From positions 1-57,842 of the forward strand of contig JACRBH010000117.1 of NCBI GenBank assembly GCA_016234535.1: a stretch of 57,842 nucleotides of DNA, given 5' to 3'. Each line of letters starts with the position of its first letter. Within the stretch, counting starts at the first letter, position 1. The notes beneath the pieces are model-generated. The model made no database searches, was not told the DNA's origin, and was given only the letters and a program-made list of their open reading frames with translations. Made by a program: the position numbers and the translations under genes. Positions 24,705 through 34,111 of this stretch are shown here, piece after piece. This DNA comes from Chloroflexota bacterium. Lineage in GTDB: Bacteria > Chloroflexota > Anaerolineae > Anaerolineales > Villigracilaceae.

Positions 24705-26138
24705 CTACATAGCCAACAACGCTTTTAAATAATGCCAAATTTTCGCAAGAGAGGGAATATATAACTTCTCATCTGGCGAGTGCGGATTCTGAATCGTCGG
24801 CCCCATTGAAATTGTATCCAGCCCACCACAGCGGTCGCTGATGATGCCGCATTCGAGTCCCCCATGTGACAGTTGAACTTTGGCTTCCTCTTCGATCACG
24901 GATCGATACGTCTCGACACATTTCTTTAGTAATGGCGAATCCATGTTTGGCTGCCATGGCGGAAATATCTTGGTTCGCTCTGTGTCCGCGCCCGCCAGCC
25001 ACCCCACCGACTCGACTCGGTTTGTGATTTCATCCAGACGCGATAGGACTGAACTGCGGTGATTGGATACGATGGACAAACCGTCTTCCTTCAATTCCAG
25101 AATACCAATATTGTTCGATGTTTCGACAAAGCCGGGAAATTCCGCAGACATGGCTGAGACCCCATGCGGCAGGGATATCAAGAGCCGAAGCCCGTTCACT
25201 GTTTCCGATCGGCTGATCGCGCGGACAGGTTCGCCGCCTTTCTCGGTTAACGTTATGGATAATCTCGGCTCGGATCGCGCATGTTCGGTTTGAATATCCT
25301 GAACAATGATGGAAAATTTCCCGCAACACAGTTCAACCTTATCTTTCGAGCAGACGAATATTGCTTCTGCATCGCGTGGAATGGCATTCCGCGCGGTACC
25401 GCCTTTGAGGGTGGACAGACGAATATCAACGTTGCGCTGAATAAAGTCAAGCACGCGCGTGATGATTTTATTTGCATTGGCGCGCTGTTTGTTGATGTCC
25501 TCGCCAGAATGTCCGCCCTGCAAGCCTGTGACCTTTACCTCAAAAGCAATTTCTTCAGGGCTTTGAGAACTCCAATTCACCGGCAACGTGATGGTAACAC
25601 TGCCCCCGCCCGCGCAGCCGACAGTGAACACACCCTCTTCTTCTGAATCCAAATTGATAAGCGTTTTTCCTTTAAGCAAGGAAGCATCAAGGTTGTCCGC
25701 GCCGACAACGCCCATTTCTTCTTCAATAGTTAGCAAAAATTCGAGCGGCGGATGTTGAACCAACTCATCTTCCACCAGCGCCATCATCAAAGCGATTGCA
25801 ATTCCATTGTCCGCGCCAAGAGTGGTCCCATTTGCCCTGATCCAATCGCCATCATGAATTAGTTGAATTGGGTCACGGGTGAAATCATGATGTGATTCAG
25901 GTGTCTGCTGCCAGACCATATCGAGATGACCTTGCAGGATAAGCGCGGGGTGATCTTCATAGCCTGTGCTTGCAGGCACATAAATAACAAGATTACCTGC
26001 CGCATCTGTTCTGGACTTGAGACTTAGTGCGCCGCCCCAATCGATCAGCCATTGACGGATCTGGGCTTCATATCTCGTACCGCGCGGAATGGATGAGACT
26101 TGTTCAAATTTTCTGAGAATGAGGTCGGTGGGATTCAT
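24705..26138 (-). CDS. pepD: Aminoacyl-histidine dipeptidase (M20C, PepD)
   Basis: 477 aa. It contains the PepD motifs QGHLDMV (first metal His and the catalytic Asp), TTLGADNGI (bridging Asp), TIEEEMG (general-base Glu and metal Glu), NLDSEEEG, and a C-terminal NPHSPDEKL with the last metal His. PepD is a di-zinc cytosolic peptidase that cleaves dipeptides such as Xaa-His and several others. The ATG overlaps the stop of the serine hydrolase gene (ATGA), so both are translated together. It is the last gene of the twelve-gene run. Confidence 0.92.
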   Translation of the reverse strand: MNPTDLILRKFEQVSSIPRGTRYEAQIRQWLIDWGGALSLKSRTDAAGNLVIYVPASTGYEDHPALILQGHLDMVWQQTPESHHDFTRDPIQLIHDGDWIRANGTTLGADNGIAIALMMALVEDELVQHPPLEFLLTIEEEMGVVGADNLDASLLKGKTLINLDSEEEGVFTVGCAGGGSVTITLPVNWSSQSPEEIAFEVKVTGLQGGHSGEDINKQRANANKIITRVLDFIQRNVDIRLSTLKGGTARNAIPRDAEAIFVCSKDKVELCCGKFSIIVQDIQTEHARSEPRLSITLTEKGGEPVRAISRSETVNGLRLLISLPHGVSAMSAEFPGFVETSNNIGILELKEDGLSIVSNHRSSVLSRLDEITNRVESVGWLAGADTERTKIFPPWQPNMDSPLLKKCVETYRSVIEEEAKVQLSHGGLECGIISDRCGGLDTISMGPTIQNPHSPDEKLYIPSLAKIWHYLKALLAM

Positions 26139-27580
26139 GATATTTTTATATACTCTGCCCTGTCGTTGACAATGGTCATGGTTTTTGTGTCGGCGTTGAA
26201 TGAAATGATTGAGTCATCCTGCAGGCCTTTGAGATTCCAATGCGCAATGAACGTATCGGCTTTGAAATGCTCAAGTGTTGCGAAGGTGTTTCCATAAGTG
26301 AGTTTGAGCGAGGCGCCTTCAAGAGTCACAGCCGCCTCGCCGAACAGATCGTTTGAGAATGTCCCAGTGTAAGAATCCAGCCCATTGGACGGAAGCAGGT
26401 TCGGGGCACGCGTGAGGCGGAATTGATCTGCTTGATTCTTAACCTCGGTCATGTATCCCTGTGCGACCATCTGGAATTCAGAGGACCAGTCACGTTCCTG
26501 TTTGTCGAGCAGAATATCTGAAATGGCATAGAAGAGCGCAGCGTGAGCAAGAGTTTGGTGAACGTTGACCACGACGGCCAATCCCATTTTTCGCTCAGGG
26601 AAGAAAGCGACCACAGAATTGAAGCCGGGCATTTGACCACCATGCATGAGAACTTTTTCGCCGCGATAATCCATCACCCACCAACCCAGACCGTATGCCC
26701 AAAAATGTGTGGAAGGTTGAAGAACATAAAGTGGAGCGAGGTCGGAATTCAACATATCCTGCATGACGATTTGCGGCGAAGTGATTTCGTTGAAGGTCGC
26801 AGGTTGGAGGAGCGGCTTGCCGTTTTGTGTAAGAACACCCAGCCAGCGGGCAAGATCATTGGCAGATGTATGAATGGAACCCGCGGGTTCGCAGCTGAGT
26901 TTGTACCAGGGGATCGAAGCGGGCTGACCGATAAATCGCACACCTGTGGGATAGGTTTCATCGAGGACGGCATGCGGAGAAGCAACATTGGCAAAGTCGG
27001 TGATACGGTCATAGCCGCTGACCGAGCGAGCCATGCCAAGGGGTTGGAAAAGTCGTGAGGTAATGAAGTTGCCCCAGGAATGACCCGTGACAGATTCAAT
27101 GAGCAAGCCGGCGACACCAAACTGTTGGTTGGCATATTGGAATTGCGTGCGAAAACCCGCGACAGGTTTCAGATATTTCATGCGATGCATGAGGTCGCGT
27201 TGAGTGTATCCCTGATGATAATAAAGTCGTTGGGCGCGTTCGAGACCGAGGCGGTGACAGAGCAAGTCACGCACCGTGATATTTTGCGTGACCCAGGAAT
27301 CATAGACTTCAAAATCGGGGAGGTGTTTGACTATAAGGTCATCCCAGTGCAATTTGCCTTCATCCACCAGCATGCCAATCAGCGCGGATGTGAAAGCCTT
27401 GGTTGTGGAACCAATCGCAAAGATCGTATCAGCATCCACTTTATTGGATGCGTCCGAATTGCACACGCCATAGCCTTGCGTAAAAACTTCATCGGCTTGC
27501 ACCACTGCCACAGCAGCACCGGGGATATTCCAATCAAAGAGGGTTTTTGAAATGGTATCGTTGAGTTGTTGAATGTTCAT
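26135..27580 (-). CDS. Beta-lactamase-family (S12) serine hydrolase
   Basis: 481 aa with the S12 signature: SxxK in GSTTKAF, YxN in QYANQQFG, and HGG in MHGGQMPG, followed by a C-terminal lipocalin-like domain. Family members include D-aminopeptidases, esterases and the microcystin-degrading MlrB. ATG 27580 has SD AAAGGAT. No signal peptide is visible, so it is probably cytoplasmic. It is coupled to PepD. A role on D-amino-acid peptides or an ester/lactam would fit the dipeptide epimerase further up the operon. Confidence 0.88.
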   Translation of the reverse strand: MNIQQLNDTISKTLFDWNIPGAAVAVVQADEVFTQGYGVCNSDASNKVDADTIFAIGSTTKAFTSALIGMLVDEGKLHWDDLIVKHLPDFEVYDSWVTQNITVRDLLCHRLGLERAQRLYYHQGYTQRDLMHRMKYLKPVAGFRTQFQYANQQFGVAGLLIESVTGHSWGNFITSRLFQPLGMARSVSGYDRITDFANVASPHAVLDETYPTGVRFIGQPASIPWYKLSCEPAGSIHTSANDLARWLGVLTQNGKPLLQPATFNEITSPQIVMQDMLNSDLAPLYVLQPSTHFWAYGLGWWVMDYRGEKVLMHGGQMPGFNSVVAFFPERKMGLAVVVNVHQTLAHAALFYAISDILLDKQERDWSSEFQMVAQGYMTEVKNQADQFRLTRAPNLLPSNGLDSYTGTFSNDLFGEAAVTLEGASLKLTYGNTFATLEHFKADTFIAHWNLKGLQDDSIISFNADTKTMTIVNDRAEYIKIS

Positions 27581-27596
27581 GAGATGATCCTTTTTA

Positions 27597-27635
27597 AAAA
27601 TCTTTACCACAAAGGGTCACGAAGGTATACAAAGG
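27597..27635. repeat. Dispersed intergenic repeat copy (ACCACAAAG type)
   Basis: AAAATCTTTACCACAAAGG followed by GTCACGAAGGTATACAAAGG matches the element at 32916-32956 with a 2-bp gap and a few changes. It lies between the acyl-CoA ligase and serine hydrolase genes. Shorter or diverged relatives occur at 29270 and 1212. Confidence 0.6.
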
Positions 27636-27677
27636 TTTTTCCCCAGGACCCTTTTTGTTCCTGCTTGGTTTATTTTT

Positions 27678-29243
27678 TTATCTCCACACTTTATCCACCG
27701 CGTCGTAACTCCTGACTCGCAGATCAGGTTTCGCCTTGACCAGCTTATGCTTTTCCACCCGTTCAGATGGCGTGCGCGGCAGATCAATCATATATTCGAT
27801 ATAGCGCGGTACTTTGAAGTAGGCGAGTTTTTCACGCGCGTAATCCAGGATCATTTCGGGCGGTGTGTTTTCAGATGTAAGCCCTGCTTTCAAAATAATA
27901 TATGCCTTCACTTCCTCGCCGCGCAATTCATCAGGGACAGGCAATACCGCGGCCACCTGTACCGCAGGATGTTCCATCAACACGCCTTCCACTTCCACCG
28001 ACGAAATATTTTCACCCGAACGGCGGATCGTATCCTTCAAGCGCGCCTGCCAGTGGAAATATCCCTTCGCATCTTTCGTCACCATGTCGCCCGTGTGCAG
28101 CCAGCCATTGCGCAGCGTTTCTGCGGTCGCTTCGGGTTTATTCCAATAACCCAACATCATCGGCTCGCCGCGCAAGATCAATTCGCCCACACCGCCTTCG
28201 GACACATCATTTCCTTCTGTATCCACCACTCGCGTTTCCTTCGTTGAGATTGGCTTGCCCATCGCGCCGCTTCCCACACTTTCAACATCTTCAAGGGGTA
28301 CAACCAGATCCACACCTGTCTCGGTCATGCCAAATGCTTCGCGCCACGGCGCACCCCAGCGCCGCTCAAACTCGGCATGGAATTTCGGATGAATCCCTGA
28401 ACACAAAATGACCCGCAAATTATGTCCGCGCTCCAGCGATGGGTCTTCGGGAATCTTTAACAGGAAGAATGGCATCGTGCCGATCAGGTACAGGACAGTC
28501 ACTTTATGTTTGATCACCTCACCCCAAAAATGCGAAGGCGAGAAGCGCGGCAGAATCACCAGCGATGCACCGCCGATCAAGCTCGCTATCGTGTTCCATT
28601 GCGGATCCATGTAATAGAATGGTTGCGCGGTCAGGTTGGTTTCAGCAGGCGTCAACTGAAAATAGTCCGCCGCCACCTGCCCGATCATCATCCAATATTT
28701 TTGAGTCAACATGCAGCCTTTGGGAAATCCCGTCGTGCCGGATGTGTATTGGATGTTGACCAGATCATCAGACCCCGCTTCGGACGGATCAAATTCGTCT
28801 GAAGCGGAGTCCATCCTCCGCAGCCAATCTGACTTGTTGCCTGCTTCGCCTACGACCAGCGTTTCTCTCACTGACGGCAAGTGCGCGCGCACGCGTTCCC
28901 ATCGGTCCAAATATTCTATATGGATCATGAAAAAGCCAGCCTGCGAATCATCAAGCGTGTATGTCAAATCATGATCGTGATAATTGATGTTGATCGGGAC
29001 GATCACCGCCTGCAGCTTTGCCAACGCAAACCAGACAATGGGAAAGTCCACGCCATTGGGGAGCATCACGCCCACTCTCTCACCCTTCTTCACTCCGATG
29101 GATTTCAATACATTCGCCGCACGATTCGTCAACTTATTAACATCTGCAAATGAAAGCGGCTTGTCCTCAAAAATAAATAAGGGCTTGTCCCCAAACCTTT
29201 GTGCTGCATCCTCCACGAGATGCGCGATACTTTTCCATTGCAT
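27678..29243 (-). CDS. AMP-binding acyl-CoA ligase
   Basis: 521 aa ANL-family enzyme. The core motifs are YTSGTTGFPKG (P-loop-like A3), FGMTETG (A5), HTGDMVTKDAKGYF (A7) and DTIRRSGENISSVEVE (A8 hinge and following). A C-terminal catalytic lysine is expected near VEKHKLVK. It activates a carboxylic acid to an acyl-CoA via acyl-AMP; it resembles the CaiC/FadD-like ligases, but the acid is unknown. SD AAAGGAG seven bases before ATG. With the enoyl-CoA hydratase of this operon it points to CoA-dependent side-chain breakdown. Confidence 0.9.
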   Translation of the reverse strand: MQWKSIAHLVEDAAQRFGDKPLFIFEDKPLSFADVNKLTNRAANVLKSIGVKKGERVGVMLPNGVDFPIVWFALAKLQAVIVPININYHDHDLTYTLDDSQAGFFMIHIEYLDRWERVRAHLPSVRETLVVGEAGNKSDWLRRMDSASDEFDPSEAGSDDLVNIQYTSGTTGFPKGCMLTQKYWMMIGQVAADYFQLTPAETNLTAQPFYYMDPQWNTIASLIGGASLVILPRFSPSHFWGEVIKHKVTVLYLIGTMPFFLLKIPEDPSLERGHNLRVILCSGIHPKFHAEFERRWGAPWREAFGMTETGVDLVVPLEDVESVGSGAMGKPISTKETRVVDTEGNDVSEGGVGELILRGEPMMLGYWNKPEATAETLRNGWLHTGDMVTKDAKGYFHWQARLKDTIRRSGENISSVEVEGVLMEHPAVQVAAVLPVPDELRGEEVKAYIILKAGLTSENTPPEMILDYAREKLAYFKVPRYIEYMIDLPRTPSERVEKHKLVKAKPDLRVRSYDAVDKVWR

Positions 29244-29269
29244 AGGCGATTCTCCTTTGGCGATTCATT

Positions 29270-29294
29270 GACCACAAAGGTTTTCCCTTTGGGG
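29270..29294. repeat. Short dispersed-repeat relative
   Basis: ACCACAAAGG continuing into TTTTCCCTTTGG keeps the core of the intergenic repeat family and makes a small dyad (CAAAGG/CCTTTG) in the gap between the TetR and acyl-CoA ligase genes. Confidence 0.35.
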
Positions 29295-29297
29295 TGA

Positions 29298-29918
29298 TTA
29301 GGGCTTTTTCACCCGCTTCACAAACATCTCCGATAACTCTTTCGCGGCCTCTCCCAAATCAACTGCCTTCGGATCGAAGACCCATTGCAGCATGACACCG
29401 TCGATCGCGCCCTGGATCACAGATGCCATCGACTGTTCATCAAACTTGGTGAACTCCCGTTGTTGATGTCCGATGCGGAAGATCTTCTTGAGGTGCGCGC
29501 GGCATGGGTCATAGGCAGTTTCGCTGAATGCCTGCTTTTCCTCCGGGGATGTGAAGCTGCCCCATAAATCCACCAGTGCCACAAAATGCGGACGGTTCTG
29601 CTCAATATACTCAAAGCTGGTTTCAATGTAGGCGCGTAATTTGTCGCCTGCCTTTTCCTGTGCTTCCACATGGTCTTTGATGTAAGCACCCTGCCGATTC
29701 AAGATTGTGTGAATGGCGGATGTGATCAAATCATGTTTGCCGTTGAAGTGGTAGGCGATCAGCCCTTTGGTGATTCCCAAGCCCTTTGCGATCTCGGCAA
29801 ACGAGGTTTGGGTGTATCCCTGTTCGGCAATGGTCTGCAGCGCTGCGTCAATGATCTGTTTGCGGCGTGCTTCTTCGATAAACGTTTTCCTCTCTTCCGG
29901 TTTCGTTGTAGTTGGCAT
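29298..29918 (-). CDS. TetR/AcrR-family regulator
   Basis: 206 aa with an N-terminal TetR HTH: RRKQIIDAALQTIAEQGYTQ, then SFAEIAKGLGITKGLIAYHF (recognition helix), residues about 18-58. A helical ligand-binding domain with a BetI-like C-terminal profile follows. SD AAAGGAG. It lies inside the catabolic operon, 13 bp after the P450 gene. The natural candidate site is the 28-bp dyad over the operon promoter at 38961-38988. The ligand is likely a pathway substrate or acyl-CoA. Confidence 0.9.
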   Translation of the reverse strand: MPTTTKPEERKTFIEEARRKQIIDAALQTIAEQGYTQTSFAEIAKGLGITKGLIAYHFNGKHDLITSAIHTILNRQGAYIKDHVEAQEKAGDKLRAYIETSFEYIEQNRPHFVALVDLWGSFTSPEEKQAFSETAYDPCRAHLKKIFRIGHQQREFTKFDEQSMASVIQGAIDGVMLQWVFDPKAVDLGEAAKELSEMFVKRVKKP

Positions 29919-29931
29919 AATCAGTCTCCTT

Positions 29932-31122
29932 TCACCATTGCACCATCAGTTTCGGCACGGAACGGAATTCGTGTCCAAGCGGTGGAATAGGTTGATTAGA
30001 TTGTAAATGCAAATTCGGCATACGTTCAAACAAGATACGCAAACCGATCTCACCTTCCAGCCGCGCCAGTGACGCGCCAAGGCAGTGATGTTTACCGCGC
30101 GCAAACGCCAGATGTTGTGAAGCATTACTGCGATGAATGTCAAAACGATGCGGGTGGATGAAAAAATCTGGGTCGCGATTGGCTGCGCCAAGCATGCACT
30201 GAACTGTATCACCCACGGCAAAGCCCACGCCGCGCACGGCGATGGGATTCGTAACGTGGCGTGTGGCAGTCTGCACGGGAGATTCCCAGCGCAGGGATTC
30301 CTCCAAAGCAGGCCTGATCCATTTTTCAGGCTCACCTTTCACTTCTTCAAACTGATCAGGATGATGAAGCAATGCCCAAAGCGTATTCGAGAACATCGCT
30401 GCGGTGGTTTCCAATCCGCCAAAGATGATAACGAAAATATTCGAGATGATCTCACGGTCGGTTAGATCGTTCTTCTGGCCATGTAAAATTCGACTCAAAA
30501 GGGAATCGTCAGGTTCTTTTCTCAACCCGCTAAGATGAGCCGAGAGCCGCGCGCCAAACTCCCGCGCTGCCCGCTGCCCCCTCTCCCGCACCGCAGGGTC
30601 ATGGCGGAAGTTGCTCAACGCGGCGGCAAAGTCATCGTACCAACCGCGGAGTTGGGCAAAGTCATGGATCGTCACACCCAGTGCAGAAGTCACCGCGTAT
30701 AACGCCATCGGGTCGGAAAACGACCTGACCAAATCTATTTCGCGACCTGCAATGAAATGGTCAATCAGTTCATTGGCCTTGTGTTCGATAAATGCAGAAG
30801 ATGAAGCACGAATTATTTTAGGAAGAAATACTTCTGAAAATGGACTTCGCAAACGGTGGTGAGCATCACCATCCGTGCTCAACATCATCGTGCCAAATGC
30901 ATCGTCAAGCAGGGAGTGCGGCGATTGCACCGTGAAGGCATCCAGATTATCGAGAATGGAAATAACATCATCGCGCCGAAAGACAGCCCATAGATTCACT
31001 TCAGGAAGCCACGTGACAGGTTCGCTTTCAAGCATAAGGCGGTAATGAGGATATGGATCAATGTTCAACGAATCGAGAGTCAACTTCGAACCGAGGGGGA
31101 AGCGTGTCGAGGCAGTCATCAT
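29932..31122 (-). CDS. Cytochrome P450
   Basis: 396 aa soluble bacterial P450. The I-helix motif is FGGLETT, where Glu stands in the acid-alcohol pair position. ESLRWESPVQ carries the ExxR motif, and FARGKHHCLGA is the heme loop with the thiolate Cys at about residue 347. It hydroxylates or demethylates an unknown substrate and would need ferredoxin/reductase partners; none is encoded nearby. ATGATGA at its start overlaps the stop of the URO-D-like gene, so either ATG could be used. Confidence 0.92.
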   Translation of the reverse strand: MMTASTRFPLGSKLTLDSLNIDPYPHYRLMLESEPVTWLPEVNLWAVFRRDDVISILDNLDAFTVQSPHSLLDDAFGTMMLSTDGDAHHRLRSPFSEVFLPKIIRASSSAFIEHKANELIDHFIAGREIDLVRSFSDPMALYAVTSALGVTIHDFAQLRGWYDDFAAALSNFRHDPAVRERGQRAAREFGARLSAHLSGLRKEPDDSLLSRILHGQKNDLTDREIISNIFVIIFGGLETTAAMFSNTLWALLHHPDQFEEVKGEPEKWIRPALEESLRWESPVQTATRHVTNPIAVRGVGFAVGDTVQCMLGAANRDPDFFIHPHRFDIHRSNASQHLAFARGKHHCLGASLARLEGEIGLRILFERMPNLHLQSNQPIPPLGHEFRSVPKLMVQW

Positions 31123-32093
31123 TCTTCCCCCTGACAGCGAAAAAATTCACGCACGGCTTCGGGATTCATACCCGTAAATATACTATTACATGATGAAATC
31201 ATGTATCCGCTCTTGCCGCCTTGTTCATAACAGCGTTTCACATCTGCACGAACCAGGTCAAGTTCAGCTTCAAACAACAGGTTGACATCAAAATTACCCA
31301 CCAAGATCAATTGGTCACCATAGTCGCGTTTGATTTCATCGAGACGATTGCCCGCCAGGGTTTCGAGTCCATGCACGCCGGCAAAACCCGCTTCAACGGC
31401 GTAGGGCAATAACTTTTCCATCCTGCCGTCGCTGTGCCAGATGACAGGCACTGATAATTCCTTCACCACACGCCGGTGATAGGGCAGGATCAATTCACGC
31501 CATAATTGAGGCGAGATCATTGGTCCGCCGCGGTGTGCCGCGTCATCACCCATCACGATCACTTCCGCGCCAAATTCAATCGCACGCTTGAAAATTGCTA
31601 GGCACCAATCTGTGCGCGCTTCGAGTACCGCATGAACAAACGGCATATCACTTTTGAATTTCTTAAACATATTCTCCAGACCCATTGCCATATACGCGCC
31701 CATGAACGGGCCGATATGCGTGCCGTAAAAAAGGCAATGGTCAGGATACTTCGTCCGAATAACGGCTACCCGCTGCGGGTTAAAAAAATGATCCGCGTAC
31801 GTCATCGGCGGTGTATAGCGCTTCAAATCATCCGCAGTTTGTACCGCGCCGTAAAAATACATGCCTTTTTTCCACACACGCCCAAACTCGTCGACGCCAT
31901 CCTGCCAGGCATTACTGTCCTCTGGAGTTTGAGATGGCATCACGACAACATCCTGCCCGAGTTCGGGATAAGCGGAATATGGATCGCTGACTCCCAAGTC
32001 ATCGAACAGCGCATCGATCCAGACCTCGAACCTGGGTGTTCGATCTGGAAGTTTTTTCTCAAGGACAGCGTGGACTCGTTCGCGTGAATTCAT
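31119..32093 (-). CDS. URO-D superfamily protein (uroporphyrinogen decarboxylase/methyltransferase-like)
   Basis: 324 aa TIM-barrel protein with URO-D family features (MNSRERVHAVLEKKLPDRTP at the start, GDDAAHRGGPMISPQLWREL mid-protein, IWHSDGRMEKLLPY). It is closer to the methyltransferase-like group (MtaA/CmuA type) than to true HemE, because the HemE N-terminal arginines are not obvious and no heme genes are near. Such proteins move methyl groups to or from corrinoid carriers. Substrate demethylation is possible here. It starts directly after the agmatinase stop. Confidence 0.82.
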   Translation of the reverse strand: MNSRERVHAVLEKKLPDRTPRFEVWIDALFDDLGVSDPYSAYPELGQDVVVMPSQTPEDSNAWQDGVDEFGRVWKKGMYFYGAVQTADDLKRYTPPMTYADHFFNPQRVAVIRTKYPDHCLFYGTHIGPFMGAYMAMGLENMFKKFKSDMPFVHAVLEARTDWCLAIFKRAIEFGAEVIVMGDDAAHRGGPMISPQLWRELILPYHRRVVKELSVPVIWHSDGRMEKLLPYAVEAGFAGVHGLETLAGNRLDEIKRDYGDQLILVGNFDVNLLFEAELDLVRADVKRCYEQGGKSGYMISSCNSIFTGMNPEAVREFFRCQGEE

Positions 32094-32915
32094 TTACGCC
32101 AGCATCCTCGCAACAATCTCCTTGAATATCTTTGCGCAAACCATCTCAGTGATACTTGATGGATCCTGAGCGGGATTGAACTCAACCAAATCTGCGGCAA
32201 CAATGTTTGCGCGCAGAGATTGAATCACGCTCAATGCCTCACGTGTGGACAACCCACCTGGCTCGCGGTGAGAAATGCCGGGGGCAAATGCAGGATCGAG
32301 ACAATCCATGTCAAACGTGATGTATAGCGGTGAATCAAAATGGATATTGAACACGTCCCGCCAGTTATGCATGGTCAACACTTCCACTCCGAAACGATCT
32401 GCCTGTTCGCGTTGATGACCGTTGATGGTTCGAATTCCAACTTGTACCAATCGCTTTGCCAATCCCGATTCCATGATCCGGGCAAACGGGCTGGCATGTG
32501 AATAAGGATTGTTCTCGAAGTTATCGTATAGATCCGGGTGCGCATCAAAGTGGAGAATACTCAACGCAGGATGAAACTTTGCTGCGGCTTTAACCAACGG
32601 ATAGGTCACCGAATGATCTCCCCCAAAGGCGATGACTTTCAGCCCTGCTTTATGCAATTGACTTGCAGCATGTTCTGTTTCAATGGGCATGTCCGCCTGT
32701 CCAGGGGAGATATCACCTATATCTGCGAAGATTCCATCCACCCCAATAAAGGTTTCGTTCTCCGTCCATAGATTGGATGAATCGCAGAAAAACGCTTCAC
32801 GAATTTTTTGCGGAGCGAGTGCGGGGCCGCGTTTATAGGACGAGTTTTCGTCAAATGCCACACCAAGCAAACCAAGGCGGGCTTTGTCTTGCGGGAAGGG
32901 GGGAAATTTGTTCAT
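32094..32915 (-). CDS. Agmatinase-family ureohydrolase
   Basis: 273 aa. Contains the binuclear manganese motifs GGDHSVTYP, HFDAHPDLYD and FDMDCLDPAFAPG of the arginase/agmatinase family, with the SHREPGGLS segment typical of agmatinase-like members. The reaction removes urea from a guanidino compound (agmatine, guanidinobutyrate or similar) or hydrolyses a related amidine. No SD is seen; the dispersed repeat at 32916 abuts the start. Within this operon the substrate may be released from a peptide or amide by the hydrolases. Confidence 0.88.
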   Translation of the reverse strand: MNKFPPFPQDKARLGLLGVAFDENSSYKRGPALAPQKIREAFFCDSSNLWTENETFIGVDGIFADIGDISPGQADMPIETEHAASQLHKAGLKVIAFGGDHSVTYPLVKAAAKFHPALSILHFDAHPDLYDNFENNPYSHASPFARIMESGLAKRLVQVGIRTINGHQREQADRFGVEVLTMHNWRDVFNIHFDSPLYITFDMDCLDPAFAPGISHREPGGLSTREALSVIQSLRANIVAADLVEFNPAQDPSSITEMVCAKIFKEIVARMLA

Positions 32916-32956
32916 AAAATCTTTTTACCACGAAGAGACACAAAGGTACACAAAGG
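32916..32956. repeat. Dispersed intergenic repeat copy (ACCACGAAG type)
   Basis: AAAATCTTTTTACCACGAAG followed by AGACACAAAGGTACACAAAGG aligns with 27597-27635. On the minus strand it reads CCTTTGTG...CTTCGTGGT, the common form of a repeat found between genes of many environmental bacteria. It replaces the usual SD position of the agmatinase gene. Confidence 0.6.
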
Positions 32957-32987
32957 AAAACTCCCTGGAATCACTTTCCACTATCCA

Positions 32988-34097
32988 CTATCCACTGATC
33001 ACGATCTTCGTGCTGTTCTCAATCCATTCAGGCTTAACATCTGCGCCATGACCTGGGGCATCTCTCAGCGTAACAGTGCCACTCGCTTGAAAATCCACGC
33101 CGCCGATGGTCGGGTCTTCCGAAAAGTGGGAAGGAGAGTCCATATCGTGCAGAGCAATATTTGGGCAGGCGCAGATCAAATGCGCCCCCGCACTGACTCC
33201 GATCAACGACTCGGACATACCGCCCAGCATACACTTAATTCCAGCCGCTTCGCCAATGGCGTTGATCTTCAGTGCGCCGTGAATGCCTGCAGATTTGGCA
33301 AGCTTAATATTGAAATAATCCACAGCGCCCATTGAAGCAAGTCGGAAGGCGTCGTGCGCATCAAAAATGGTTTCATCTGCCATAATGGGGATCGGGCTGC
33401 GCTCTCTAAGACGTTTGAAGCCTTCGATGTTCCAGTAAGGCAGCAGTTGTTCACAGACCTGCACATCATACTCAGCCATTGCATTCAACGTTGAGATGGC
33501 AGATAATTCATCCCATGCCTGATTCGCATCCAACCGCATTGGGATTCCTTTTCCGGCAGCTTCTCGAATGGCGCGCACTCGCGCAACATCTTCATCTTTT
33601 CTTGTGCCGACTTTAACTTTCAGGGATTTTGCGCCGCCATTTACAAATAATTTTGCGGTTTTTGCCATTGCTTCAGGAGTGTCCATTCCAATCGTGCGGT
33701 TCGAATGGATGACCTGTTTCGTCCCGCCGAGCAAAGCATACAGTGGAAGTTCCGCGTGTTTGGCCAGCAGATCATACAGCGCCAGGTCATAGGCACAGCG
33801 GATTGCGGTATTCTTCAGCATGAACCTTTCCAGTTCATCCAGGCGCGTGTCGATCTCCAAGGGATTTTTACCAAGCAAAATCTTCGCATACAACTGCGCG
33901 GCTTCAAATGCGGTCTCCGGCGATTCGCCCGTCACAAAAAGAGGTGGACAGCCTTCGCCTACACCCACCAAGCCATCGTTATCATGGACTCGGACGATGA
34001 TATTCTGCGCGCTGTCCATTTCAGCCAGCGCAATGCGGAAAGAATGTGGGTAGGGAATTTTGAGAAGAATGATTTCGATTTTCGTGATGACTGCCAT
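32988..34097 (-). CDS. Dipeptide epimerase (enolase superfamily)
   Basis: 369 aa of the MLE subgroup. It has the capping N-domain, then the barrel with KVKVG (catalytic Lys pair), RLDANQAW (metal Asp), ADETIFD (metal Glu) and DYFNIKLAKSAG with the opposite Lys. The MSES motif is characteristic of L-Ala-D/L-Glu type dipeptide epimerases. It interconverts L,D and L,L dipeptides, making them available to ordinary peptidases. SD GGAAGGA. With the S12 hydrolase and PepD it suggests catabolism of a peptide containing D-residues. Confidence 0.88.
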   Translation of the reverse strand: MAVITKIEIILLKIPYPHSFRIALAEMDSAQNIIVRVHDNDGLVGVGEGCPPLFVTGESPETAFEAAQLYAKILLGKNPLEIDTRLDELERFMLKNTAIRCAYDLALYDLLAKHAELPLYALLGGTKQVIHSNRTIGMDTPEAMAKTAKLFVNGGAKSLKVKVGTRKDEDVARVRAIREAAGKGIPMRLDANQAWDELSAISTLNAMAEYDVQVCEQLLPYWNIEGFKRLRERSPIPIMADETIFDAHDAFRLASMGAVDYFNIKLAKSAGIHGALKINAIGEAAGIKCMLGGMSESLIGVSAGAHLICACPNIALHDMDSPSHFSEDPTIGGVDFQASGTVTLRDAPGHGADVKPEWIENSTKIVISG

Positions 34098-34111
34098 ATC
34101 GATCCTTCCAA

